A stretch of DNA of 64,000 bases from an uncultured Flavobacteriaceae bacterium (lineage in GTDB: Bacteria > Bacteroidota > Bacteroidia > Flavobacteriales > Flavobacteriaceae): the NCBI GenBank assembly GCA_947494695.1, contig CANLWB010000007.1, positions 186,001 through 250,000 on the forward strand, written 5' to 3'. Within the stretch, counting starts at the first letter, position 1, and every line of letters starts with the position of its first letter. The translations under genes and the position numbers were made by a program. Below are positions 17,624 to 26,638 of this stretch, piece after piece. The notes below the pieces were generated by a model. It was given only the letters and a program-made list of their open reading frames with translations. It did no database searches and was not told where the DNA came from.

Positions 17624-18304
17624 ATGACACTATCTGAAACTCCCTTAGATAACCCGGTTTGGTACGCACTAACCGATATGCATAATGACATGACCATTGA
17701 TTATGGTGACGTAAAATTTTATCACCCGGATTATGGCCCCTTTGGAGCTTTTATAAACAATACAGATACCGCGGCTGCCATAGAGAAGCATGCTAGATTA
17801 ATTAAAGAGTTTTTTATTGTAGGAGACAAACCTACTATGCCAGCACACTTCCCCCCTCCTACAGAGTATACTGGTTTACAAATGATTGTTTATGAAAAGA
17901 TAGACCTCCCTATCACCGAGTCTATAGTAGCGTTAACAGACGCTCATTACGATGACCTAATTGGTTTAATTAAGCTTGTATATCCGGAATACTTTAAATC
18001 AAAAACCAAGGAGCTTGGTCAATATTACGGTATCTACAAAGATAATAAACTGGTTGCTGTAACAGGAGAACGTATGCAGACCAATGATTTTGTAGAAATT
18101 AGTGCTGTGGTAACACACCCCGATTATACAGGTAATGGTTATGCTAAACAACTCATTACTCACACGGCTAATACTGTATTTAAGAAAAATAAAATTCCGT
18201 TTTTACATGTAGACCAAACCAATCTTGGGCCTATTCAATTGTATAAAAAATTAGGATTCTCCCTTCGAAGAACGCTTAGCTTTTGGAAAATTAAAAGTAA
18301 ATAA
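17624..18304 (+). CDS. GNAT-family N-acetyltransferase
   Basis: 226 residues. The C-terminal half is a GNAT fold: VALTDAHYDDLIGLIKLVYP, then strand YGIYKDNKLVAVTGERM, the acetyl-CoA motif A VVTHPDYTGNGYAKQLI with the Q/RxxGxG/A-like turn (YTGNGYA), and LHVDQTNLGPIQLYKKLGF. The N-terminal 90 residues resemble the extra lobe of FR47-like two-GNAT enzymes. Acyl acceptor unknown. It begins 7 bp after miaA, the last gene of that transcript, and is convergent with the adhesin-like gene. Confidence 0.85.
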   Translation: MTLSETPLDNPVWYALTDMHNDMTIDYGDVKFYHPDYGPFGAFINNTDTAAAIEKHARLIKEFFIVGDKPTMPAHFPPPTEYTGLQMIVYEKIDLPITESIVALTDAHYDDLIGLIKLVYPEYFKSKTKELGQYYGIYKDNKLVAVTGERMQTNDFVEISAVVTHPDYTGNGYAKQLITHTANTVFKKNKIPFLHVDQTNLGPIQLYKKLGFSLRRTLSFWKIKSK

Positions 18305-18335
18305 CCTTTAACAAACAGCTAAACCAGGGAAATCA

Positions 18336-19931
18336 TTAGCGCATAGTCACAATACTATACTTCGCATTTACAAGAATGCTCTTCCCGCTTGACAGACTCC
18401 CTGAGGAAAAATGAGACGTGTTACTACGGTTAAGTTGTTTTTTGGGGTAATTTACTTGTGAATGCGTTCCGCTATACTTTAAATTATGATCCACTTTAGG
18501 AAGTGATATAACAGCATTACTATTTTGAATGATAATATTTAGATTTGAAAACGCATCGTCGATCTTCAAAATCTTCAAATCGCCTATATTACCATCAATT
18601 ACCGCATTGCCAGATAAATGATCTATGGTGGTATTAGATGAGTTTGAGTTAAGCACCAATTGTTTTACATGCTTTAATTGGGCCTTATCTGTATAACGTA
18701 AATTTAACTCTCCAAGATTCCAATAATTCACATAAATGGGCGAGTAAGAAGCATTAACGGAAGTCGAACTTCCGTTAATGCTATATGCTGTTAATTTGGC
18801 ATGCGATAAATCGGCATTAAGGTTCTCTACATTTGTAGCAAACTCTATTTCGCCATGTCTAACATTGACCTTTAATTTCGCTTTTTTCGGCATTTTTATT
18901 TTAATGGTCTTCTTAACCTTAGAATTCGATTCCTTACCGACTAGCTTATTAATAAGTACCTTTCTTTTTTGTGCTAATTTTTCTCTTTTATGATGATGTT
19001 TCTCGCGTTCAAGAGCTATTCTTTCTCGCAATTTTTCCCTATTTTTCTGCCGTTCTTCCATGTGTGCATTTCTCTTTTCCATTTGTTTGGCTCTTTCCTG
19101 CTCATGGGCTGCTCGCTTTTCCATATGCCTGGCTCGTGCTTCGTTATGAGTCGCTCGTTTTTCCATGTTTTTTGTAAACTGCTCTTCCCATTCCTTTAAG
19201 CGTTCTGCATTTTTTTCCTGCCATTCTTCACTAAACTCCTTAGCCCATTCTTGTATTTCCTTACCATACTTTTCTTCCCATAACTTGCTAAATTCTTCAC
19301 CCCAGGCCTCCATTTTTCCCGAATATTCTTTTCCATATTTAGACTCAAATTCCCGACTGTATTCCTCCAGGTATTTTTCACCATCTTTCTTATACGCCTT
19401 ATAATCAAAATGCACCTTATCAGTACCTTCTGGTAATGGGGGTAATGGGGGTAATTCTGGTAACTCCGGAATTTCAGGTAAAACCATAACATGAGGTACA
19501 TCAATATTGAAGTCGAAATCCGATATTTCAGGAACATCTGCAAGTTCAAACTTTAACTCATCAAACACAGCACGAACAGCTTCATTATCACCCGAATCTA
19601 TATGATATACCCACGTTCTACCATCTACTCCCTTAGTATCAATTTCTACTTGACTACGAGAAGCGTCAATATCCACATCCCAGATTTTTAAAGCATTCTC
19701 CAGGGCCTCTTCACTTATTTTATCTCCTTCAATATAAGCTTCAATTTCAACGACATCCTTGTTCCAGGTATCTATAATAATATTACAATGACTGGTATTT
19801 AGGTCTATTGTAACATCTTTATCTACTTTTATGGATTGCGATACCTTTGTAAGCCTTTGTTGAGCCATTAAACCTCCTGCCAGGAGAAAGCATAAAGCAA
19901 ACCATTTGATTTTTATAATTATTTTGTTCAT
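18336..19931 (-). CDS. Secreted DUF4097-like adhesin with charged helix insert
   Basis: 531 residues with a signal peptide (WFALCFLLAGGLMAQQ). Residues about 30-155 and 345-531 look like the two parts of a DUF4097-type beta-solenoid (VTIDLNTSHCNIIIDTWNKD; later LNADLSHAKLTAYSINGSSTS). Between them lie a proline-rich hinge with PELPPLPPLPEG (about 173-184) and about 150 residues very rich in Glu, Lys and Arg. The insert holds 14-residue repeats such as MEKRAAHEQERAKQ and is probably a long single helix or coiled coil. Exported; probably cell-envelope located. Last gene of a sigma-factor operon. Function unknown; an envelope-stress role is an inference from context. Confidence 0.75.
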   Translation of the reverse strand: MNKIIIKIKWFALCFLLAGGLMAQQRLTKVSQSIKVDKDVTIDLNTSHCNIIIDTWNKDVVEIEAYIEGDKISEEALENALKIWDVDIDASRSQVEIDTKGVDGRTWVYHIDSGDNEAVRAVFDELKFELADVPEISDFDFNIDVPHVMVLPEIPELPELPPLPPLPEGTDKVHFDYKAYKKDGEKYLEEYSREFESKYGKEYSGKMEAWGEEFSKLWEEKYGKEIQEWAKEFSEEWQEKNAERLKEWEEQFTKNMEKRATHNEARARHMEKRAAHEQERAKQMEKRNAHMEERQKNREKLRERIALEREKHHHKREKLAQKRKVLINKLVGKESNSKVKKTIKIKMPKKAKLKVNVRHGEIEFATNVENLNADLSHAKLTAYSINGSSTSVNASYSPIYVNYWNLGELNLRYTDKAQLKHVKQLVLNSNSSNTTIDHLSGNAVIDGNIGDLKILKIDDAFSNLNIIIQNSNAVISLPKVDHNLKYSGTHSQVNYPKKQLNRSNTSHFSSGSLSSGKSILVNAKYSIVTMR

Positions 19932-19952
19932 TTTTTGATTTTAAATGGATTA

Positions 19953-20525
19953 TTATCCTACCTCATTGGTTATAGCCTCAGAGGTATTTAATTCTTTTAA
20001 TTGCGCTCTTAAGCGGTACAAAAGATTTAAACGAAACTTCAAATTATCAATTAAAGCATTCACTGTTAACTCACTTGGCCCCGACTCTGTTAATTCAACC
20101 GATAAACGCTTGTATTCTTTGTCAAGTTCGTCGAGTTGTGATAAATAACCATCGAAAAGATCTTTAGTTTCTGGTGTATATTTAATTTTAGATAATTCTA
20201 AATTAATACTTGCCATATAATAATCTTCAACTTTCTTAAGTCCTGGAGATATATCTCCCAGAGTTTTAGTTTCATCCTTTTCTATAGATACCACCTCTTC
20301 CTCTATAAGCTTACCTCCTTGTGGTTGAATATACTTAAAAGCTCCAAAACTTAAACCTATAAGCAACACGATACCAGCCGCTATATGCATCCATGAAAAT
20401 TTGGATTTAGTTGTTACAGGCATTGCTTTGTCTAATTTTTCGAGAAACCTTTCCTGATGATTTTCAGGCATCTTTTCAGGTGCTTTTTTATCATCTTTAA
20501 ACAACTCTTTAATATCTCGTGCCAT
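19953..20525 (-). CDS. Single-TM anti-sigma-factor-like protein
   Basis: 190 residues. The N-terminal 45 residues are polar and cytoplasmic (MARDIKELFKDDKKAPEKMP). One transmembrane segment spans about 47-65 (IAAGIVLLIGLSFGAFKYI). A periplasmic helical domain with EVVSIEKDETKTLGDISPGL and long helices follows. No zinc-binding HxxxCxxC motif of classical anti-sigma factors is visible, so assignment rests on position: the gene overlaps the sigma-factor gene by 17 bp and precedes the adhesin-like gene. The periplasmic part may sense envelope state. Confidence 0.6.
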   Translation of the reverse strand: MARDIKELFKDDKKAPEKMPENHQERFLEKLDKAMPVTTKSKFSWMHIAAGIVLLIGLSFGAFKYIQPQGGKLIEEEVVSIEKDETKTLGDISPGLKKVEDYYMASINLELSKIKYTPETKDLFDGYLSQLDELDKEYKRLSVELTESGPSELTVNALIDNLKFRLNLLYRLRAQLKELNTSEAITNEVG

Positions 20526-21060
20526 CTTTTTTAAGTGTTAACAGTTCTTGTAATTTAATTCTGCCTCTTGATAATTGCGTTCTTGATGCCACTTCAGAAA
20601 TACTTAAGATCTCTGAAATTTCTTGATGATCGTATCCCTCAATTAAATAGAGCATCACTACGTATTGATACTTTGAGGGCAGTTTATCTATGGCGTCTTT
20701 TACATCGTTTAATGTTATAGCATCGTCTACCAACCATTTGCTATCATATGAAGTATCAATAACCTTTAAGTGCTTTTCATCTAACTCAACAAGTTCTTGT
20801 TTCTTAGATTTCAAAAAATCAATACTTTTATTAATAACAATACGTTTTAACCAGGCACCAAAAGTAACCTCTGCCTTATATTGGTGTAACTTGGTAAAAG
20901 CCTTTATAAAAGCTTCTTGTACCACATCTTCTGCTTCGGCATTATCTTTAAGAAATCGTTTAGCGACAATATACATACCATCGCAGTACTGGTTGTATAA
21001 CTGCAATTGCGCTTTACGATTGTTCTGTTTACATTGTTCAATAATGTCAACTTGAAACAT
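20509..21060 (-). CDS. ECF-type RNA polymerase sigma factor
   Basis: 183 residues with sigma-70 region 2 (LYNQYCDGMYIVAKRF, AEDVVQEAFIKAF, FGAWLKRIVINKSIDF) and region 4 (IDKLPSKYQYVVMLYLIEG, then the helix-turn-helix HQEISEILSISEVASRTQLS). Regions 1 and 3 are absent, as in ECF sigma factors. The downstream membrane protein overlaps by 17 bp and is a likely regulator. The target promoters are unknown; self-regulation is likely but no duplicated promoter motif is evident within the operon. Confidence 0.9.
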   Translation of the reverse strand: MFQVDIIEQCKQNNRKAQLQLYNQYCDGMYIVAKRFLKDNAEAEDVVQEAFIKAFTKLHQYKAEVTFGAWLKRIVINKSIDFLKSKKQELVELDEKHLKVIDTSYDSKWLVDDAITLNDVKDAIDKLPSKYQYVVMLYLIEGYDHQEISEILSISEVASRTQLSRGRIKLQELLTLKKDGTRY

Positions 21061-21225
21061 ACTGATACTACTTTTGGTTTTAAGTTAGTTCGTTTTAAAG
21101 ACGATAAAAAAAATGCAGTGTTGCAAAAAGTTAAAATCTACGTTAAAAAAATTAAAAAATCTACGTTTACAATATAAGACCTGTTTACTTTTAAAGTATA
21201 TTTATAACCGAATAAAAAACCTCTT

Positions 21226-21780
21226 ATGAATACCTTTTTAAAACGCATGTTGATCCTCTTGTTTGTAGTTGCTATAGGACTATTTCTTTATTCTTTTTTC
21301 GTTGAAAATATTTTTTCAAAACGTTTGAGTCCTAAAGATACTGTAGAATTTAAACTTAATGATTTAAAACTTGAGGTGTTTTATAACAGACCTTATAAAA
21401 AGGACAGGGAAATCTTTGGTGCCTTGGTTCCGTTTGATAGGGTATGGCGTACGGGAGCTAATGAGGCGACTACATTTGAAACCAACCAACCACTGGACGT
21501 ACTGGGAAAATCTTTACCCATTGGTAAATATACACTTTGGACCGTTCCCAAAGACTCAGTCTGGGACGTTATGTTTAATTCTAAACAATATACCTGGGGT
21601 GTTGACTCTGAAATGAAGCCCTTGTGGGATCCCAATTATGATGTTTTAAGTATTGAAGTACCTGTACAGAAGCTATCTGCTACAGTAGAACAATTTACCA
21701 TAGCTTTTGATAACTCTACCGATAATTTGTTCTTAACCATGGCTTGGGATAATGTTAAGGTTGCCGTTCCTCTTAAATAG
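21226..21780 (+). CDS. DUF2911 family membrane-anchored protein
   Basis: 184 residues. An N-terminal hydrophobic segment (about 8-27, MLILLFVVAIGLFLYSFFV) is likely an uncleaved anchor or signal. The rest is a DUF2911 beta-sandwich: LKLEVFYNRPYKKDREIFGA, VPFDRVWRTGANEATTFE, LPIGKYTLWTVPKD, VWDVMFNSK. The family is widespread in Bacteroidota and always exported; no biochemical function is known. It lies alone, divergent from the sigma-factor operon and 67 bp before meaB. Confidence 0.85.
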   Translation: MNTFLKRMLILLFVVAIGLFLYSFFVENIFSKRLSPKDTVEFKLNDLKLEVFYNRPYKKDREIFGALVPFDRVWRTGANEATTFETNQPLDVLGKSLPIGKYTLWTVPKDSVWDVMFNSKQYTWGVDSEMKPLWDPNYDVLSIEVPVQKLSATVEQFTIAFDNSTDNLFLTMAWDNVKVAVPLK

Positions 21781-21847
21781 GCTTAATAGGGCGTTGTACA
21801 TGCGGTTAAAAAAAAAGTAATACATTTAGACAAACACTTGTTTAGTT

Positions 21848-22924
21848 GTGGCAAAACAAAAGAAATCTGCACTTGAAGAGAAAAAAGGTATTTCTATTTC
21901 TGAAATCACCAACGCATCTTCTATAAAAACCATTCAGGAAAAACGTAGGTCCAAAATAAATACTGAGACCCTCGTTTCTGCTATTTTAAATAAAGACATA
22001 ACAGCTTTGAGTCGAGCCATTACCTTGGTTGAAAGCAAAAACAGAGCGCATTTAGAGAAGGCCAACACCATTATAAAAGCTTGTTTACCTCATGCTAACA
22101 AATCTATTCGAATTGGTATTACAGGGGTTCCGGGGGTTGGTAAAAGCACGTTTATTGAAACTTTTGGTAAGCACCTAACTTCCCTTGGTAAACGTATTGC
22201 TGTTCTGGCTATAGACCCCAGCAGCTCACTTACAAAAGGCAGCATTTTAGGTGATAAGACCCGAATGGAAGAATTGGTAAAAGATGATCATGCCTATATT
22301 CGTCCGTCTGCTTCAGGAGATTCTTTAGGTGGTGTGGCAAGGAAAACACGAGAAACCATTATTTTATGCGAAGCTGCCGGTTTCGATGTGATTCTTATAG
22401 AAACTGTAGGGGTTGGTCAAAGTGAAACTACCGTTCACAGCATGGTGGATTTCTTTTTATTATTAAAACTGGCCGGAGCAGGAGACGAACTGCAAGGCAT
22501 AAAACGAGGAATTGTTGAAATGGCAGATGCTATTGTCATTAATAAGGCCGATGGTGATAATTTAAAACGTGCTAAACTGGCTAAGGTAGAATTTAACAGA
22601 GCGCTTCACCTCTACCCCGAAAAAGATTCAAACTGGTCTCCCAGGGTTATGATATGCAGTGCTTTAAAAAATGAGGGAATTGATGCTGTTTGGGAGTTAA
22701 TTTTAGAGTATGTCGATGTAACGACTAAAAACCACTTTTTTAATAAAAAACGAAATGAGCAGAATAAATTCTGGCTTATTCAAACGATAGAAGACCAGCT
22801 AAAGTCCGATTTCTTTAACCGTCCAAAAATTAAAAAAGAACTAGAGCAGCAATTACAACTTATAGACACAAATCAAACCACACCCTTTGCTGCTGCAGAT
22901 TATCTTCTAAGTTTACTGGCTTAA
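21848..22924 (+). CDS. meaB: Methylmalonyl-CoA mutase-associated GTPase MeaB
   Basis: 358 residues. A G3E P-loop GTPase that protects methylmalonyl-CoA mutase and gates delivery of its adenosylcobalamin. Walker A TGVPGVGKST at about 92-101; VLAIDPSSSLTKGSILGDKTRM and IRPSASGDSLGGVA are MeaB signatures; VILIETVGVGQSE is the G3 region and VINKADGDN is G4. The start is GTG at 21848, the only initiator before the conserved part. The mutase subunits are not in this window. Convergent with the lipoprotein gene downstream. Confidence 0.93.
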   Translation: MAKQKKSALEEKKGISISEITNASSIKTIQEKRRSKINTETLVSAILNKDITALSRAITLVESKNRAHLEKANTIIKACLPHANKSIRIGITGVPGVGKSTFIETFGKHLTSLGKRIAVLAIDPSSSLTKGSILGDKTRMEELVKDDHAYIRPSASGDSLGGVARKTRETIILCEAAGFDVILIETVGVGQSETTVHSMVDFFLLLKLAGAGDELQGIKRGIVEMADAIVINKADGDNLKRAKLAKVEFNRALHLYPEKDSNWSPRVMICSALKNEGIDAVWELILEYVDVTTKNHFFNKKRNEQNKFWLIQTIEDQLKSDFFNRPKIKKELEQQLQLIDTNQTTPFAAADYLLSLLA

Positions 22925-22935
22925 TTTCTGAACAG

Positions 22936-22978
22936 AAAAAAGCCCGAACCATGCAACAAATATCACAATTCAGGCTTT
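22936..22978 (-). terminator. Terminator of lipoprotein gene A
   Basis: AAAGCC (22939-22944) pairs with GGCTTT (22973-22978), extended by inner pairs. On the minus strand a T-run follows. A closely related hairpin stands after paralogue C (25117-25154), so the duplicated unit includes the terminator. Confidence 0.65.
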
Positions 22979-23033
22979 ACAAATTATCAACCTTATATAT
23001 AGGCTTACACGATTATTAATTGCTTTTATTATT

Positions 23034-24212
23034 CTAATTACTAATAATTCGTGATGTAATGTCTAGTTTCGTTGGCTCAAATAGATCTTCACTGTTATAA
23101 TCATCATTGATCCTGGTGTAAAAAACTGCTGTTGTTTTATAAGTTAGTTCTGGAAAACGATTTTCCACAAATACATTCACATCTGCACTTTCTCCAGGCT
23201 TCAACCCAAAGGCAGGCACTTGTAACCCTGCCGTTATTACATTATAAGGAGGATCGATGACAGGACTAATATTTTCATAAGAAGGAATTCTTTGAGCAGT
23301 AGCAGTGAGACTCTGGTTTCCTTGATTAATCCATTTCGTCACACCAGAAAAAGCACTTCTCGATGTCCCATGAACTCCATCTGGAGTTGTAATCGATGTC
23401 GTTTCCATTTTTACGGGTTTCACCACATCCAGAATAATTTCTGCTGTAACAATTTTGTCCTCATCGTTATTTTTTAACGCCAGGAAAAATCGCTTTGGGT
23501 ATTTAAAATCAAAACTCGTATCAACCGTTGGAAACTCAACATTCAGATCTTCCAGAACGTCAGATGAATCCTGGGTGTAGTATAACCTAGTGCCTTCATA
23601 AGTAATGGTAGGTACTAAGCTTGAAAAATCGGTTCCAACCGGGAATAAAAGATATATTCTCTCTCTGTTAAAACCTGTTTCTACTCTTCTGGTTATAACA
23701 ATATCGTTAGGTAAGTCTCGGTTTTTACTTTTCTCGAATTTAATATCTGTAATTTCTAAAACTTCAGGAACTGGGGCTGCTTCTTTTACAACACTTACCA
23801 CGTAATTTAGGAGAGGTGCCTTATCACCTGTTGCTCTTGTAATTGTAAATCTATGCTCTTTTCCACCTTCAAAAGATAACTGTGCATCATTTCCAGGGGT
23901 GACATTGAATTTACTTAAGTTTAACTCCTCGGAAGTAATCGATGTACTCATATCATCTAATGAGTTTATCGTGTAAGGCACTGTTATTACAATTCTTCCC
24001 GGTGTTTCTTCTTTATTATCAACAATAACAGGTTGTGTAATTTCAACTCCAACAGGGTTTATTCCAAATAGAGGAAAGCTTGAGAGTTGAGCTTCTTCAA
24101 TATCTACTTCTGCTTCAACGGTTTGGTTTTCATCACTTGAATCGCAATTTACCATAAGCAATAAGGAAAACATTAGAATTCCTAAGCTCATTAATTTAAT
24201 CCCTTTTTTCAT
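23034..24212 (-). CDS. Paralogous surface lipoprotein A
   Basis: 392 residues. The signal peptide ends in LLLMVNC with lipobox Cys24. The next residues DSSDEN are acidic, like the flavobacterial lipoprotein export signal, so surface exposure is likely. The mature protein is all-beta: one domain about 30-145 (INPVGVEITQPVIVDNKEE, PGRIVITVPYTI), a second starting EITDIKFEKSKN (about 153), and a C-terminal domain ending DLFEPTKLDITSRIISN. I do not recognise a named family. Close paralogues lie at 24330-24839 (broken), 25194-26357 and, more distant, 29548-30744. The promoter carries the triple 21-bp-period repeat array. Confidence 0.85.
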   Translation of the reverse strand: MKKGIKLMSLGILMFSLLLMVNCDSSDENQTVEAEVDIEEAQLSSFPLFGINPVGVEITQPVIVDNKEETPGRIVITVPYTINSLDDMSTSITSEELNLSKFNVTPGNDAQLSFEGGKEHRFTITRATGDKAPLLNYVVSVVKEAAPVPEVLEITDIKFEKSKNRDLPNDIVITRRVETGFNRERIYLLFPVGTDFSSLVPTITYEGTRLYYTQDSSDVLEDLNVEFPTVDTSFDFKYPKRFFLALKNNDEDKIVTAEIILDVVKPVKMETTSITTPDGVHGTSRSAFSGVTKWINQGNQSLTATAQRIPSYENISPVIDPPYNVITAGLQVPAFGLKPGESADVNVFVENRFPELTYKTTAVFYTRINDDYNSEDLFEPTKLDITSRIISN

Positions 24213-24241
24213 TTATTCTTTTATTTAATTTAAACTTGGGA

Positions 24242-24329
24242 CAAACTTATAAAAGGACTATAATAATTCTAAATTTATATGGCGAACCTCCCTAATTACA
24301 TGGTAGATATCTTAAAAGTGATGGTAAAC
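24242..24329 (-). promoter_or_regulatory. Promoter A with triple direct repeat
   Basis: On the minus strand the -7 box is 24242-24249 (CAAACTTA on +, the complement of TAnnTTTG). After exactly 29 bp come three 9-mers starting at 24279, 24300 and 24321 (+ strand ATGGCGAAC, ATGGTAGAT, ATGGTAAAC), each 21 bp apart. This is likely the binding site of the LytTR regulator encoded at 28578-29312. The fourth repeat seen in B and C is missing, lost where the broken copy B joins. Confidence 0.7.
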
Positions 24330-24839
24330 AGTCATTAGGCAAGTCGTTATTTTTACTTTGTTCAAATTTAATATCTATAATTTCAAAACTTCAGGACCTG
24401 GAGCTGTTTCTCTGACAACACTGACTACATAATTTAGAAGTACCTCTTTATCTCCTCTTGCTTTTGAAACCGTAAATCTATGTTCTTTTCCTCCTTCAAA
24501 AGATAACTCTATATCATTTCCAGGTATGACACTGAATTTACTTAAGTTTAATTCTTCGGAAGTAATCGATGTACTAATATCATCTAATGAATTTATCGTG
24601 TAAGGTACTGTTATTACAATTCTACCGGGTACTTCCTCTTTATTATCGACAATAATGGGTTGGGTGAATTCAACCCCAACAGGATTTATTCCAAATAGAG
24701 GAAAGCTTGAGAGTTGAGCTTCTTCAATATCGACTTCTGTTTTAATAGTTTCGTTTTCATCGCTTGAATCGCAATTTACCATCAACAATAAGGAAAGCAC
24801 TAAAATCCCTAAGTTGATTAATTTAATCCCTTTTTTCAT
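24330..24839 (-). pseudogene. Broken surface lipoprotein copy B
   Basis: 154 codons are readable (24375-24839), nearly identical to the N-terminal 150 residues of paralogues A and C, including LLLMVNC and DSSDEN. Compared with C, one A is missing at the codon for Leu in PEVLEI, which shifts the frame and gives a stop after PEVLKL. Homology continues out of frame through the FEQSKN and DLP codons to about 24333, then joins directly to the promoter region of A. About 230 codons and the terminator are deleted. It could still yield a truncated secreted lipoprotein, since its promoter is intact. Confidence 0.8.
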
Positions 24840-24867
24840 TTTTTTATTAATTTGATTTAAATTGGGT

Positions 24868-24979
24868 CAAACCTATAAAAGGACTATAATAATTCTAAAT
24901 TTATATGGTGAACCACCCTAATTATATGGTGGATGTCTTTAAAAAAAGGGTGAACTAAAATGTAGTTTCAATGGTTAAC
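24868..24979 (-). promoter_or_regulatory. Promoter B with triple repeat and a fourth site
   Basis: -7 box at 24868-24875 (CAAACCTA on +), 29 bp, then 9-mers starting at 24905, 24926 and 24947 (ATGGTGAAC, ATGGTGGAT, AGGGTGAAC on +; 21-bp period), and a fourth, ATGGTTAAC, at 24971 after 24 bp. The sequence is very similar to promoters A and C. Confidence 0.7.
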
Positions 24980-25112
24980 ACTTTAAATATAAAAATGTTG
25001 CACGCAACAACACAGATAACTAGTATTAAATTGTTTAAATCTTATATTATAAAAAACGCACTTATAAACCCTGAAAGATTATCGATGTATTACACCATAA
25101 GCAAGCTAAAAA

Positions 25113-25154
25113 AGAAAAGCCTGAACCATGATAATTATACCATCATTCAAGCTT
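25113..25154 (-). terminator. Terminator of lipoprotein gene C
   Basis: AAGC at 25117 pairs with GCTT ending at 25154, with further imperfect pairing inside. On the minus strand a T-rich tract follows. It resembles the terminator after gene A. The rest of 24980-25193 has no convincing gene; the + strand frame there has no family resemblance. Confidence 0.6.
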
Positions 25155-25193
25155 AAACAAACTATCAACCTAAATAGTTATATACTAATACTT

Positions 25194-26357
25194 TTATTCA
25201 CTAATAATTTTTGAGGTTACAGATAACCTGGCGGGCTCAAATAAATCATCACTCTCACGATCCCGGTATATTTTGGTATAAAAAACAGCGGTAGTTTTAT
25301 ATGTTCCTGCTGGAAAATATTGAGATACTGACACGTTAACATTTGCACTTTCTCCTGGAGCTAGTCCTCCACTAGGTATATTTCTATCAACGCTAAGAGC
25401 TCCGTCTGAACCTGACGGACTTACATCTTCGTAAGTCGTTGCCTTTTGAAAAGTTATTCTATGATTTCCTTGATTGACCCATTTGGTTATATTCGTGTAG
25501 TAATCAGAAGTACCCGCTACTTTATCAGGCGTAGTCACGGATGTTGCTTCCATCTTTACCGGGTTTTTAATGTCTAAAATGACCTCGGCGGTAATTAATT
25601 CATCTTCATCTGCACTTTTAAGGACCAGGAAAAAGCGCTTTGGATATTTAAAGTCAAAACTCGTGTCAACCGTCGGATATTCCGTATCCACATTTACTGG
25701 AGCTATAGATGTATCTTGATTGTAATATAGCTTATTTCCCTTGTAAGTTATGGTTGGTACTAAATCGCTAAAATCTGTGTTATCTGGGAATAAAAGATAT
25801 ATCTTTTCGTTAAACGCACCATCTTCTGCTCTTCTGGTTATGGTAATATCGCCAGGCAAGTCCTTATTTTTACTTTGTTCAAATTTAATATCTGTAATTT
25901 CTAAAACTTCAGGAACTGGGGCTGCTTCTTTTACAACACTTACCACATAATTTAGGAGAGGTTCCTTATCGCCTGTTGCTCTTGCAATTGTAAATCTATG
26001 TTCTTTTCCACCTTCAAAAGATAACTGCGCATCATTTCCAGGGGTGACACTGAATTTACTTAAGTTTAACTCTTCGGAAGTAATCGATGTACTCATATCA
26101 TCTAATGAATTTATCGTGTAAGGTACTGTTATTACAATTCTACCGGGTACTTCCTCTTTATTATCGACAATAATGGGTTGGGTGAATTCAACCCCAACAG
26201 GATTTATTCCAAATAGAGGAAAGCTTGAGAGTTGAGCTTCTTCAATATCTACTTCTGTTTTTATAGTTTCGTTTTCATCGCTTGAGTCGCAATTTACCAT
26301 CAACAATAAGGAAAACATTAGAATTCCTATGCCGATTAATTTAATCCCTTTTTTCAT
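25194..26357 (-). CDS. Paralogous surface lipoprotein C
   Basis: 387 residues, the closest paralogue of A. N-terminus MKKGIKLIGIGILMFSLLLM then VNCDSSDEN: a type II signal peptide followed by an acidic surface-export signature. The first 175 residues are almost the same as in A and B, while the last 200 have diverged (A has FSSLVPTITYEGTRLYY, C has FSDLVPTITYKGNKLYY; the 300-350 stretch differs strongly). This pattern suggests a conserved anchor and stalk with a variable outer part. No known enzymatic motif. It is expressed from its own repeat-bearing promoter and ends in its own terminator. Confidence 0.85.
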   Translation of the reverse strand: MKKGIKLIGIGILMFSLLLMVNCDSSDENETIKTEVDIEEAQLSSFPLFGINPVGVEFTQPIIVDNKEEVPGRIVITVPYTINSLDDMSTSITSEELNLSKFSVTPGNDAQLSFEGGKEHRFTIARATGDKEPLLNYVVSVVKEAAPVPEVLEITDIKFEQSKNKDLPGDITITRRAEDGAFNEKIYLLFPDNTDFSDLVPTITYKGNKLYYNQDTSIAPVNVDTEYPTVDTSFDFKYPKRFFLVLKSADEDELITAEVILDIKNPVKMEATSVTTPDKVAGTSDYYTNITKWVNQGNHRITFQKATTYEDVSPSGSDGALSVDRNIPSGGLAPGESANVNVSVSQYFPAGTYKTTAVFYTKIYRDRESDDLFEPARLSVTSKIISE

Positions 26358-26384
26358 TTTTATTAATTTGATTTAAACTTAGCG

Positions 26385-26496
26385 CAAACCTATAAAAGCA
26401 CTGTATTACGTCTAAATTTATATGGTGAACCTCCCTAATTATAGGGTGGATGTCTTAAAAATCAGGGTAAACCAAAATATAGTTTTAATGGTTCAT
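26385..26496 (-). promoter_or_regulatory. Promoter C with triple repeat and a fourth site
   Basis: -7 box at 26385-26392 (CAAACCTA on +), 29 bp, then 9-mers starting at 26422, 26443 and 26464 (ATGGTGAAC, AGGGTGGAT, AGGGTAAAC on +; exact 21-bp period), and a fourth, ATGGTTCAT, at 26488 after 24 bp. No -33 TTG is visible at the right distance, as expected for an activator-dependent promoter. Nothing else is seen up to 26638. Confidence 0.7.
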
Positions 26497-26638
26497 ACTC
26501 TAAAATGATAATATCATGTATAACAACACAAAAAACTGATATTCAAAAATTTGAATGACATACTCTAAAACGTGTACTTATAAATCTGGAAAGATTATCG
26601 ACGTATTACGTACTAAAAATGGCAGAGAATTTTATTGG

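Noticed and set aside
18971-19404. Several + strand frames opposite the charged-helix region of the adhesin gene
   Set aside because: They arise from the Glu/Lys-rich codon composition of the minus-strand gene and give Phe/Ser/Leu-rich nonsense.
24971-25156. A 61-codon + strand frame between lipoprotein copies
   Set aside because: It overlaps the regulatory repeats and terminator of minus-strand genes and has no protein-like features.
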